Below are positions 9,251 through 17,496 of a stretch of DNA of 49,872 bases, one piece after another. The notes beneath the pieces are model-generated. The model did not search any database and was not told the origin of the DNA. It worked only from the letters and a program-made list of their open reading frames with translations. Each line of letters starts with the position of its first letter. The stretch's first letter is position 1. A program made the translations under genes and the position numbers. The stretch is from Hydrococcus sp. Prado102 (lineage in GTDB: Bacteria > Cyanobacteriota > Cyanobacteriia > Cyanobacteriales > Microcystaceae): positions 1 to 49,872 of the forward strand of contig JALOOL010000003.1 in the NCBI GenBank assembly GCA_025454425.1, given 5' to 3'.

Positions 9251-9278
9251 ACTTAAACAACCAAAATGTTGTTTAAGT
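9251..9278. repeat. Perfect 11-bp inverted repeat
   Basis: ACTTAAACAAC (9251-9261) and GTTGTTTAAGT (9268-9278) pair perfectly around the loop CAAAAT. The stem is AT-rich and no poly-T follows directly, so an operator or RNA hairpin is as likely as a terminator. Confidence 0.7.
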
Positions 9279-9527
9279 CGTTGCTTATTAGTTTAGCAAC
9301 ATTTATATTGCTAAAGTCAAGTGATTGCGATCGCGATTTATCGGTTGCAAAAAAGAAAAAATGCTAATAATCAAGCATTTACAAAAACTTTACTTCTATA
9401 AGCTTAAGATTGCTAACAGTAATGCTTAAAGTTTTCTGCGATCGCGCTCAGACTAAGATAGGCTGAGTCTGGATTGAAAGCTAAAGAAATTTAAAAAATC
9501 GATACTATGTTTTTTCGCTGATAACTA

Positions 9528-12275
9528 TTAAAGCGCGATTTCAGCTTCAAAGATATCTGTACTGACACGACGAACATGGAAGCCAAGCTTTTGACAAACT
9601 CGCTGCATTCCCCGATTCTGCGCGAGAATTTCTGCTTTAATCCGTTTGATTTGCTCGTCTCGTCCAATTTGCACCAGTCGTCGCAGTAATTCAGTTCCCA
9701 AACCTCGACGTTGGTAAGCATCGCTCACCAGCATAGAAAATTCGGCTTCATCAACTCCGTGCATTTTACTTAAGCGTCCTACTGCGAGACATTCGCGTTC
9801 TCCAGTGGTTGCATCTTTATGCTCTACCACCAATGCTATCTCCCAATCATAATCAATGAAACAGATACGAGTTAACTTTTCGTGGGCAGTTCGTTCGCTT
9901 AACTTCATCATGTGAAAATAACGCAAATAAACGCTTTCCTCAGAAAGAGTTTGATGAAACTGCTTTATTGATGGTTCGTGTTCGGGACGAATCGGACGAA
10001 TGGTAACAGTTTTACCATTTGGCATCGTCCAAGAAGCGACATATTGCAGCGGGTAGGGACGAATCGCTGGTTTGGGAAGTTGTTCTTTAGTTAGAGTTGG
10101 TTCGCACAGAAGCATACGGACATCTAGCACATAAAGCCCTTGCTCCGACACAAATAGAGGATCGATTTCGATTTCTTTGAGCCAGGGTTTTTCCACCACA
10201 AGCTGGCTAAATTTGACTAAAAGATGTTCTAAATCTGCCGTATTAATCGGCTTATGCCCTCTTACTCCTTTAAAAGCTTGATAGATTTTTGTTTGCTCCA
10301 TCAGCCGCCGTGCCAGGGTAGTATTGAGGGGAGGTAAAGCGATCGCTTGGTCTTTAAACACCTGTTCGCTATATCCACCTACCCCAAAAAGCAAGACTGG
10401 CCCGAATAAAGGATCGATCCGACTGGCAACGATTAACTCGTAGGCATGATAGAGATCGAGCATCGGTTGAATGATAACCCCTAAGAAATGCTCTATCCCT
10501 ACTTTTTCAGTCACCGCAGTCTCAATCGCTTGATAAGCCCCTCGAACATCTTTTGCCGTCGTCAAATTTAGGTGTACTCCTCCCACTGCCGTTTTATCAG
10601 CAAGGGTTTGAGACCAAAGTTTAAGCACCACCGGATAGCCCATAGCATGAGCGATGTGGACGGCTTCTTCTGCTGAGGCAGCAGTGGCGGTTTTCACAAC
10701 GGGAATCTCATAAGCTCTCAGAATTAACCGCGACTCTAATTCAGTCAGCCAGGTTCGCCCACTTTGACGGGCAGTGTCGATAATTTGGGTGACTAGATCG
10801 CAAGTTTCTCCCTGTGGCTCGATCTCTGCTAACATTTCTGGGGTTTCGTAAATGCCACGCAGATTATAGTTATATTTCCACATAACATTAAATATTTGTG
10901 CTGCCGTATCGGGATAAGAAGATATGGGAATGTTATGATGATTGAGGATCTCCTCGCCGATTTGCACGCTCTTTCCCCCCATCCAACTAGCTAGCAGCGG
11001 TTTTTTCGTATTGGTTAACTGTTCGGCAATTTTCGCTGCATCGGTTCTCGATTGAGGGCTATGAATGACTAACAAAGCATCGCTGTTAGCATCGTTGGCG
11101 GCAATCTCTACTGCTTGGCGGTAACGCTGTGCATCTGCATCAGCGAGCAAGGTAATTGGATTATCATGACTCCACTCAGACGGTAAAACCCGATTGAGTT
11201 GCTCGATTGTTTCTGTTGAAATCGGTGCTAATTGTCCGCCACCATTGACTAAAGCATCGGTTGCCAGTACCCCCGCTCCTCCATCGTTGGTGATAATTAT
11301 CAGCCTTTCTCCAGAAGGTAACTTCGGCTGTTTTGCCAAAATTTCTGCCATCTGAAATAGCTCGGATAATTTATTGACTCGTAATATGCCACAGCGACGA
11401 AACACCGCATCAAACACATCGTCATGACTGCTTAGTGCTTGAGGATAGCAAGCTGCTACTTTAACCGATGCTTTCGTACTAACTGTTTTGAGTATGATAA
11501 TGGGTTTAGTCAGCGCCACTTCGCGCGCTGCTGAGATAAATGAGCGAGCATTGACCAGAGATTCCATATACATCACAATGCTTCGCGTATGGGGATCGTC
11601 GCCTAAATAGTAAATCAACTCTCCCCAATCGAGATCGATAATTGAGCCAATCGAGATAAAAGCACTAAAACCAATCTTTTTCGACAAACTCCAGTCCAAA
11701 ACAGAATTTCCTAAAGCTTTTCTCTGACAGATGAAGCCCACATGACCGGGATACGGCATGACAGTGGCCAGACTCGCATTAAGAGATATATGGGGCACGA
11801 TAATTCCCAAGGAATTTGAGCCAAGCACTCTCATTTTCGGCTCTTTTTGCCGCATAATTTGCTTGAGTTTGGCTTGGAAACTCCCACAACATTCTGGTAT
11901 ATTGCCAGCGATAATAATGGCATTTTTGACTTGAGCTTCAAGACATTGCTCTAAGATATCTGATACGGTTGGTGGTGAAGTCGCAATAATCGCTAGATCG
12001 ACTGGTTCTGACACTGCACCTATAGCCCGATAAGTGGGAATTCCCAAAATACTGCGTTGCTGTGCGTTAACCGGAAAAATTAATCCTTTAAAATGATTGC
12101 TAACTAGGTTTAACAGAATTGTTTCTGCCCAATGACTATTGCGATCGCTCGCTCCAATGATAGCAATGGTTTTTGGGTCAAATAGAGCGTTAAGATGTTG
12201 ACGCTCGGAGCGTAGAATATCATGGGCTGGATCGGTCAAGGAATTTTCGTTCTTGCGATCGGTTTCAGGTAACAT
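9528..12275 (-). CDS. NDP-forming acyl-CoA synthetase-like / GNAT acetyltransferase fusion (Pat/PatZ type)
   Basis: A 915-residue fusion. Residues 34-300 are the CoA-binding and succinyl-CoA-ligase-like domains (IAIIGASDRN; LGSNSLGIIVPH; VLDWSLSKKIGFS). About 510-735 is an ATP-grasp domain (SRLILRAYEIPVV, GYPVVLKLWS, GGVHLNL). About 750-915 is a GNAT domain with acetyl-CoA loop YQRRGLGTEL. The phosphohistidine motif SHTG of active acyl-CoA synthetases aligns with CYPQ (276-279), so the catalytic His is Tyr277. This matches protein lysine acetyltransferases of the Pat family, where the synthetase part is a non-catalytic sensor. Acetylation of protein lysines, possibly of acetyl-CoA synthetase, is the likely role. 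It is monocistronic, with 495 bases upstream. Confidence 0.85.
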   Translation of the reverse strand: MLPETDRKNENSLTDPAHDILRSERQHLNALFDPKTIAIIGASDRNSHWAETILLNLVSNHFKGLIFPVNAQQRSILGIPTYRAIGAVSEPVDLAIIATSPPTVSDILEQCLEAQVKNAIIIAGNIPECCGSFQAKLKQIMRQKEPKMRVLGSNSLGIIVPHISLNASLATVMPYPGHVGFICQRKALGNSVLDWSLSKKIGFSAFISIGSIIDLDWGELIYYLGDDPHTRSIVMYMESLVNARSFISAAREVALTKPIIILKTVSTKASVKVAACYPQALSSHDDVFDAVFRRCGILRVNKLSELFQMAEILAKQPKLPSGERLIIITNDGGAGVLATDALVNGGGQLAPISTETIEQLNRVLPSEWSHDNPITLLADADAQRYRQAVEIAANDANSDALLVIHSPQSRTDAAKIAEQLTNTKKPLLASWMGGKSVQIGEEILNHHNIPISSYPDTAAQIFNVMWKYNYNLRGIYETPEMLAEIEPQGETCDLVTQIIDTARQSGRTWLTELESRLILRAYEIPVVKTATAASAEEAVHIAHAMGYPVVLKLWSQTLADKTAVGGVHLNLTTAKDVRGAYQAIETAVTEKVGIEHFLGVIIQPMLDLYHAYELIVASRIDPLFGPVLLFGVGGYSEQVFKDQAIALPPLNTTLARRLMEQTKIYQAFKGVRGHKPINTADLEHLLVKFSQLVVEKPWLKEIEIDPLFVSEQGLYVLDVRMLLCEPTLTKEQLPKPAIRPYPLQYVASWTMPNGKTVTIRPIRPEHEPSIKQFHQTLSEESVYLRYFHMMKLSERTAHEKLTRICFIDYDWEIALVVEHKDATTGERECLAVGRLSKMHGVDEAEFSMLVSDAYQRRGLGTELLRRLVQIGRDEQIKRIKAEILAQNRGMQRVCQKLGFHVRRVSTDIFEAEIAL

Positions 12276-12770
12276 AACTAATCCTTCCCCCTTTTATATA
12301 CTTAAGAGCGTGCCTTCTCCATCGCTCGATTGGAGTAAAGAGATCGCGCTTATTCTGAGAAAAATATGAATAAATGTTTTTTTAATTAACGAGATAGCAG
12401 TTTAGTTACCTAGCCTGTCGTTTAAAAAGATTCTTCCTTGCTTGCTTATACGTCTCGTTTTAAATTTCTCACTGTCTTACAAATTCAAGAAATTGGCTTT
12501 ATTAAAAAAACTAGGCTAAGTAGAAAGCTCTGAAAAAAATTTCTGTTTTTTCGATCGCAGGTTTTTAAATTACTTCTATGATATCTAGAAACCTTAAACA
12601 CAATTTTAAGTTTTGTATCTTTTAACCGCATTTTTTTGACTTAAGTGCAGCTAATTTAAATGAAGCCAACTTAAATTTTTTGCGATCGCGTACATCTTTT
12701 TTACAAAAACTAGAGAAAAAGAACTTAAACTATCTAGGAGGAATTGCCAAAAATCGCATCAGGATAAACT
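12276..12770. other. 495-base AT-rich divergent promoter region (acetyltransferase / ureC)
   Basis: No gene is seen. Both flanking genes point away, so it must hold both promoters. It is rich in A and T runs. A GTA-N9-TAC near 12690 has one base too many for the NtcA consensus GTA-N8-TAC and is not claimed. Near ureC it contains AGGAGGAA at 12736-12743, which is 29 bases before the ureC ATG, and a properly spaced AGGA at 12761-12764. Confidence 0.55.
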
Positions 12771-14483
12771 ATGAGTTATAGAATGGATCGTCGTGCTTAT
12801 GCCCAAACCTATGGCCCTACAATTGGCGATCGCGTTCGATTAGCAGATACAGAATTATTTATCGAAGTAGAACAAGATTATACTACCTACGGTGATGAAG
12901 TAAAATTCGGCGGCGGAAAAGTAATTCGCGATGGGATGGGACAATCGCCAATATCCCGCGAGGATGGCGCAGTGGATATGGTAATTACCAACGCACTCAT
13001 TCTCGATTGGTGGGGAATTGTCAAAGCTGATGTAGGTATCAAAGACGGCAAGATCTACAAAATCGGGAAAGCAGGCAATCCCTACATACAAGATAACGTC
13101 AATATTATTATCGGCCCGGCTACCGAAGTTGTCGCAGGAGAAGGATCGATCCTGACAGCGGGAGGAATCGACACACACATTCACTTCATCTGTCCCCAAC
13201 AAATAGAAACCGCGATCGCATCTGGCGTTACTACTATGATAGGCGGTGGTACTGGTCCTGCGACGGGAACTAACGCTACTACTTGCACGCCTGGCGCGTG
13301 GAATATCTATCGAATGCTGCAAGCAGCGGATGCTTTCCCCGTTAATTTGGGATTTTTGGGGAAGGGAAATGCTAGCAAACCCGAAGGACTTGAAGAACAA
13401 ATCGTTGCGGGTGCGATGGGATTAAAATTACACGAAGACTGGGGAGCAACACCCGCCGCGATCGATACTTGTTTAGCAGTTGCGGATGAATATGACGTAC
13501 AAGTTGCTATCCACACCGATACTCTCAACGAAGCAGGATTTGTCGAAGCAACGATCGCAGCTTTCAAAAATCGCGTCATCCATACTTATCATACCGAAGG
13601 CGCAGGCGGCGGTCACGCACCCGATATTATCCGAGTCTGCGGCGAAGCAAACGTACTTCCTTCCTCTACCAATCCTACCCGTCCCTACACCGTCAATACG
13701 TTAGAAGAACATTTGGATATGTTGATGGTATGCCATCACCTCGATAAAAGTATTCCCGAAGATGTAGCATTTGCAGAATCGCGCATTCGTAGAGAAACCA
13801 TAGCCGCAGAAGATATTTTGCACGATTTAGGCGCATTTAGCATGATTTCCTCTGACTCTCAAGCAATGGGAAGAGTGGGAGAAGTAATCATTCGCACCTG
13901 GCAAACGGCACATAAAATGAAAGTACAAAGAGGACAACTCAACCCCTCAACAGAGGAGAGGTCGGATAACTTCCGCGCTAGAAGATACATTGCTAAATAC
14001 ACGATTAATCCTGCTATTACCCACGGAATTGCCGATTATGTAGGTTCCATTGAAGAAGGAAAATTAGCCGATTTGTGTTTGTGGAAACCTGCATTTTTTG
14101 GCGTGAAACCAGAAATAGTGATTAAAGGCGGATTTATTGCATGGTCGCAAATGGGAGATGCGAATGCAAGTATTCCTACGCCTCAACCCGTACATATGCG
14201 TCCCATGTTTGGCAGTTTTGGCGGCGCGATCGCGGCTACTTCCTTGACATTTGTCTCAAAATCTGCATTAAAAGCAAAAATTCACGAAAAAATTGGCTTG
14301 CAAAAAACGGCTGTTGCGGTATCTAATATTCGCAATTTGAGTAAAGCTAGCATGAAATTAAACGATGCTTTACCAAGAATAGAAGTCGATCCAGAAACCT
14401 ATGAAGTGAGAGCAGATGGCGAGTTATTAACCTGCGAACCTGCAACGATTTTACCAATGGCACAGCGTTATTTTCTGTTTTAG
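12771..14483 (+). CDS. ureC: Urease subunit alpha
   Basis: A 570-residue urease catalytic subunit of normal length. All active-site residues are visible: nickel ligands His136 and His138 (DTHIH), the carbamylated Lys219 (GLKLHEDWG), His248, His274, Asp362, the flap Cys321 and catalytic His322 (MVCHHLD). It hydrolyses urea to ammonia and carbamate in the cytosol and needs UreA, UreB and the UreD/E/F/G nickel chaperones. None of these is in the window; scattered urease genes are common in cyanobacteria. [16 protein letters not shown] is the standard start, with AGGA six bases upstream. Nitrogen control is plausible, but no clean NtcA box is seen. Confidence 0.97.
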   Translation: MSYRMDRRAYAQTYGPTIGDRVRLADTELFIEVEQDYTTYGDEVKFGGGKVIRDGMGQSPISREDGAVDMVITNALILDWWGIVKADVGIKDGKIYKIGKAGNPYIQDNVNIIIGPATEVVAGEGSILTAGGIDTHIHFICPQQIETAIASGVTTMIGGGTGPATGTNATTCTPGAWNIYRMLQAADAFPVNLGFLGKGNASKPEGLEEQIVAGAMGLKLHEDWGATPAAIDTCLAVADEYDVQVAIHTDTLNEAGFVEATIAAFKNRVIHTYHTEGAGGGHAPDIIRVCGEANVLPSSTNPTRPYTVNTLEEHLDMLMVCHHLDKSIPEDVAFAESRIRRETIAAEDILHDLGAFSMISSDSQAMGRVGEVIIRTWQTAHKMKVQRGQLNPSTEERSDNFRARRYIAKYTINPAITHGIADYVGSIEEGKLADLCLWKPAFFGVKPEIVIKGGFIAWSQMGDANASIPTPQPVHMRPMFGSFGGAIAATSLTFVSKSALKAKIHEKIGLQKTAVAVSNIRNLSKASMKLNDALPRIEVDPETYEVRADGELLTCEPATILPMAQRYFLF

Positions 14484-14510
14484 ATTATAGCAAGATATAA
14501 CATTGGGGAA

Positions 14511-14538
14511 GTCGAAAGTCGAAAGTCGAAAGTCGGAA
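14511..14538. repeat. Heptamer tandem repeat (GTCGAAA)x3 plus GTCGGAA
   Basis: Three perfect copies and one variant copy of the heptamer also seen at 910-937, located 27 bases after the ureC stop. The following 130 bases also resemble 4130-4185 (a run of CCCCTTT followed by ATAA, AGCAA and AAGTCTA), so larger intergenic segments are shared. Confidence 0.9.
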
Positions 14539-14669
14539 GTATATTTACTTCTAAACTACTGAACTAGTGAGAAAGGGAGAAGAGAAAACTTTCATCGATC
14601 TTTTCCCCTTTACCCAAATAAAAGCAATAAGTCTATTGTTAAACTGTTTACTGTAGCTTGGTTTAACCT

Positions 14670-16019
14670 ATGTACGACCTTCAAACAGTTCCAACACTTC
14701 CCACTCAAGACGAAGCCCTTTCATTAATCGAATCTGCGATCGCCCAATCCGAAGCAGAAGGCGTTTTTGTTAGTCTCAATGCCAGCGAATCTACCCTCAG
14801 TCGCTTTTCTGAAAATCAGATTAGTCAGAATATTAGTAAAAATCGCTTCAACATAACCATTACCAGCTATTTTGGCAAACGCCGCGCCTCAGCGTCAACA
14901 ACAGAATTCGATGCAGAAGCAATAACTCAAACTATTAAACGTTCCGAAGAACTTGCTAGCGTTGCACCAGAAGATCCCGAATGGGTTCCTTTATTAGCAC
15001 CGCAAACTTACGAACAGCGTCTTCGGGCGTTTGATGAGGCGACGGCGCTGCTTTCGCCGCTGGAGAGGGGAGAAATGGTTAAACAGGTTTGTTTTGCCTG
15101 TCGTCAAGCGGGTACGGAAGGTTCGGGTACGTTAAGTACTATTGCATCGGTGCAAGCAATTGGCAATTCTTTGGGTTTACGGGCATTCGATCGCGAAACT
15201 GAGGCAGATTTTAGCGTTACTGCCCGTATCGATAATGGTTCGAGTTGGGGAAGTCGTACTGCTTTTGCGATCGCACACTTACCCATCGAAGAAATTACCG
15301 ATCGAGTGATTAAAAGGGCGATCGCGTCTCGCAATCCACGCGCGATCGAACCAGGTATTTATCCGGTCGTTTTTGATGCGGCAGCTTTCTCTAGTATACT
15401 CCCGTGGGTTATCTGGAATATGGATGCCAGAGCCGCCGATGAAGGACGTTCTTTTATGTCTCGCATCGATGAAACCGGACATCCCGCAGGTAATCGAGTT
15501 GGCGAATCGATGTTTAGTCCTTTGGTGCAAGTACAACGCCATCCCGCCCATCCTTTGCTACAATTAGGGACTTTCTTTGACGAAGGGTTGAGCAACCATT
15601 ATTTAGAGATTATTAAAGATGGAATTCCTCTAACCCTTTCCTATAGTCGTTACTGGGCGCAAGAACAAGGAAAACAACCCACGGGTTCTATGTCGCCCAT
15701 CGTGATGACGGGTTCCGAGCAAAATCTCTCCGATTTAATCGCTCAAACGGAACGAGGTATTTTGGTTAATAGGGCATGGTACGTGCGATATGTCAACCCC
15801 CGCACTTTGGAAGTAACGGGAATGACGCGAGACGGGACGTTTTGGATTGAGAACGGACAGATTGCCTATCCTATTAAAAACCTTCGCTTCAATCAATGTT
15901 TGCCCAATATGCTGCGAGATGTTGAAGCTATTAGCAGCGTACAACGCTTTGATAGCACAGTTGTACCTGGAGTTAAGGTCAAGGCTTTTAATTTTAGTAG
16001 CGTTACAGATAGCGTTTAG
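14670..16019 (+). CDS. TldE/PmbA-like metallopeptidase-family protein
   Basis: A 449-residue protein of the TldD/PmbA family. Recognisable stretches are the N-terminal substrate-like domain (SLNASESTLSRFSENQISQN), the mid-region DARAADEGRSFMSRIDETG and the C-terminal MTRDGTFWIENGQIAYPIKNLRFN. There is no HExxxH zinc motif, so it corresponds to the non-metal-binding TldE/PmbA partner rather than TldD. The TldD-TldE heterodimer degrades unfolded or modified peptides. The expected TldD partner is not adjacent; it may lie elsewhere. The ATG at 14670 is the best start, although no strong Shine-Dalgarno precedes it. Confidence 0.85.
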   Translation: MYDLQTVPTLPTQDEALSLIESAIAQSEAEGVFVSLNASESTLSRFSENQISQNISKNRFNITITSYFGKRRASASTTEFDAEAITQTIKRSEELASVAPEDPEWVPLLAPQTYEQRLRAFDEATALLSPLERGEMVKQVCFACRQAGTEGSGTLSTIASVQAIGNSLGLRAFDRETEADFSVTARIDNGSSWGSRTAFAIAHLPIEEITDRVIKRAIASRNPRAIEPGIYPVVFDAAAFSSILPWVIWNMDARAADEGRSFMSRIDETGHPAGNRVGESMFSPLVQVQRHPAHPLLQLGTFFDEGLSNHYLEIIKDGIPLTLSYSRYWAQEQGKQPTGSMSPIVMTGSEQNLSDLIAQTERGILVNRAWYVRYVNPRTLEVTGMTRDGTFWIENGQIAYPIKNLRFNQCLPNMLRDVEAISSVQRFDSTVVPGVKVKAFNFSSVTDSV

Positions 16020-16140
16020 AGACTAGCAGTTAACCTATTTGAGGGGATAATATTGGACGATCTTATCGGAATTAGTTAGCGCATCAAATAGTACATTCGG
16101 CGATGCGTCGATCGCAATGCTTTTTTTAATGGTAAAGCTT

Positions 16141-16623
16141 CTAGAAAAGTGCTAAATAATAAGAATTGACCCAACCTTTCATCCCGTTAATGCGAGAATT
16201 AGGGCCATTGATGACTTGCACGTAAGCCCATTTACCTTGCTGGGAGAGAATTTGTACCACATTGCCATTATTAAGCCCAGCCAATGAGTTACCATTGGGT
16301 GAATCTCGCAGTGCCAATTGTCCTTGCTTGATTCCTACTACTTTTGCTCTATTTGTTGAGGCGTTTTCACTCTCACGAGCAGCTTGAAAACGGATCTGAC
16401 TTTGGTGAATATATCCTCCTCCGCATAAATCCGTGTAATACCATTGACCTTCTCGCTGATAAACAGTTAAAGAAATTTTTTTGGTAATCGAGCAAATAAT
16501 TTCTCCTGATGGAGCATTGCGAACGTTAGAAGGTGGATCGAAAACATAAGCAGTCGATTGAGCCATTGCTGGGACTGCAAGAAAACCACTAATCAAGGTA
16601 GATGTTATAAAGGGTTTGAGCAT
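16141..16623 (-). CDS. Secreted protein with two SH3b-like domains
   Basis: A 160-residue protein with a signal peptide (MLKPFITSTLISGFLAVPA, cleavage likely after AMA before QSTAY). Two SH3b-like modules follow: residues about 25-75 (DPPSNVRNAPSGEIICSI then YQREGQWYYT) and about 92-158 (KQGQLALRDSPNGNSLAGL then QGKWAYVQV and GWVNSYYL). SH3b domains usually bind cell wall peptides, so a periplasmic or wall-associated role is likely. Cys44 and Cys67 could form a disulfide. No enzymatic domain is fused to it. Confidence 0.75.
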   Translation of the reverse strand: MLKPFITSTLISGFLAVPAMAQSTAYVFDPPSNVRNAPSGEIICSITKKISLTVYQREGQWYYTDLCGGGYIHQSQIRFQAARESENASTNRAKVVGIKQGQLALRDSPNGNSLAGLNNGNVVQILSQQGKWAYVQVINGPNSRINGMKGWVNSYYLALF

Positions 16624-16759
16624 AACAATTTTCTCAGTTGAGCTTATTGGTCTTTAATAAGAAAATTCCCAAAAATACTGCTAAAGTAACGGTTGATAGT
16701 CTTTTCGGTTGCTTGGCTCCACTCAAAGAGCGATCGCCATTTACCCCAGAAAAATATTA

Positions 16760-16793
16760 CCCCCAAGTATCTAAGATCCTGGGGGCGGTTTTT
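16760..16793 (+). terminator. Hairpin CCCCCA/TGGGGG with T-tail
   Basis: CCCCCA (16760-16765) pairs with TGGGGG (16780-16785), followed by CGGTTTTT. In the plus orientation it is a typical intrinsic terminator. A second hairpin follows immediately. It could also work in reverse for the DUF4278 gene. Confidence 0.6.
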
Positions 16794-16797
16794 ATAA

Positions 16798-16834
16798 GCC
16801 AGCCATTTTATTAACGAGGCGGCTGGCGGTTTTG
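16798..16834 (+). terminator. Second hairpin GCCAGCC/GGCTGGC with T-tail
   Basis: GCCAGCC (16798-16804) pairs with GGCTGGC (16821-16827), followed by GGTTTT. It lies just beyond the stop codon of the minus-strand DUF4278 gene, so it may terminate both directions. Confidence 0.6.
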
Positions 16835-16841
16835 AAAATCT

Positions 16842-17018
16842 TTAGAGAGTGTAAGGAATCCCTCGATAGACTAGCATTTGATGCGAGCAGTGAGAAACGC
16901 CCAAGGGACGGCGAACTCTGTAAGTCTGACCTCGGAAGGAGGCAGTAAGATCGGTTTCTACGGAACTTTCAAGATTAGATGTAGAGTCGTAAGCCACGCC
17001 GCGATATCTTAACTGCAT
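16842..17018 (-). CDS. DUF4278 small protein
   Basis: A 58-residue gene. It begins MQLRYRGVAYDS and ends YRGIPYTL; the paired YRGxxY motifs at both ends are the hallmark of the cyanobacterial DUF4278 family. The centre carries FRGQTYRVRRP, a third copy of the same pattern. TAGGAG lies 11 bases before the ATG at 17018, and terminator hairpins follow the stop. Many such proteins respond to light or stress in cyanobacteria, but the function is unknown. The combination of ribosome binding site, motif and terminator makes this a real gene despite its size. Confidence 0.75.
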   Translation of the reverse strand: MQLRYRGVAYDSTSNLESSVETDLTASFRGQTYRVRRPLGVSHCSHQMLVYRGIPYTL

Positions 17019-17314
17019 CTATGTAAACTCCTAGCCGTAACTGATGTTTGAACTATTTATAGCTTCACGGCAACTCAGCTTGATTCCGAAAAATTTAATG
17101 TCATTTGTTATGAATTTAAGATTTTGGTGACGATTAAGCGCCTTTAGCCTATAGCTCAATCTAACACGCAGAGCGATCGCACGAACATGAGTGCATAACT
17201 CGTTTTCTCTTAATCTATCAAAACAAGCGAAGATTTCACGAGTGCGATCGCCGTTTGTCAAAGACTGCAAAATTTGTTTCAGATTAATGGGAGAAACTAA
17301 TTGAATAATTTATA
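17019..17314. other. Intergenic region without supported gene
   Basis: A 79-codon minus-strand frame (17031-17270) covers most of this stretch, but it has no recognisable motif, no ribosome binding site and crosses HIP1 sites in an unfavourable phase. I consider it non-coding. It probably contains the promoter of the DUF4278 gene. Confidence 0.5.
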
Positions 17315-17491
17315 GTGGCTTATCAAACAATTAGCGATTATTTAGATAATCTTTGCGATCGCAGTACCTCACTCAATCCTGATGGTTTTCAGGCTTTACA
17401 CGAATCTCTATTTCATGCCTTGACACCAGAAGCGACACTGACCAATTATTATCGTTTTCGTCGGGAAAAATTAGAAGCCTTAGCTAAATAA
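17315..17491 (+). CDS. Possible small protein, GTG start
   Basis: A 58-codon frame beginning VAYQTISDYLDNL and ending TNYYRFRREKLEALAK. Composition and pattern (GFQALHESLFHALTPEA) look like a real helical protein, not a chance frame. An in-frame stop at 17306 leaves GTG at 17315 as the only usable start; GGGAGA lies about 20 bases upstream, rather far. It converges on the kinase gene with 5 bases between. It could be a genuine small gene or the 3' remnant of a longer, decayed one. I do not recognise the family. Confidence 0.45.
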   Translation: MAYQTISDYLDNLCDRSTSLNPDGFQALHESLFHALTPEATLTNYYRFRREKLEALAK

Positions 17492-17496
17492 ACTTT

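Larger units (their letters stand above)
9009..9527. other. 519-base intergenic region with several hairpins
   Basis: No convincing gene is seen. It holds a perfect 9-bp inverted repeat AACCGCTAC/GTAGCGGTT (9124-9132, 9147-9155), a 6-bp CCTCAT/ATGAGG pair (9185-9190, 9200-9205) and a perfect 11-bp pair ACTTAAACAAC/GTTGTTTAAGT with a 6-base loop (9251-9278). Three HIP1-like sites and AT-rich stretches make up the rest. The hairpins could belong to 3' ends, operators or a small RNA; none is followed by a clean T-run. Confidence 0.6.

Noticed and set aside
12276-12770. NtcA binding site upstream of ureC
   Set aside because: The only candidate, GTA-N9-TAC near 12690, has one base too many in the spacer compared with GTA-N8-TAC.
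17031-17270. 79-codon minus-strand frame
   Set aside because: No motif, no ribosome binding site and unnatural composition; likely chance.
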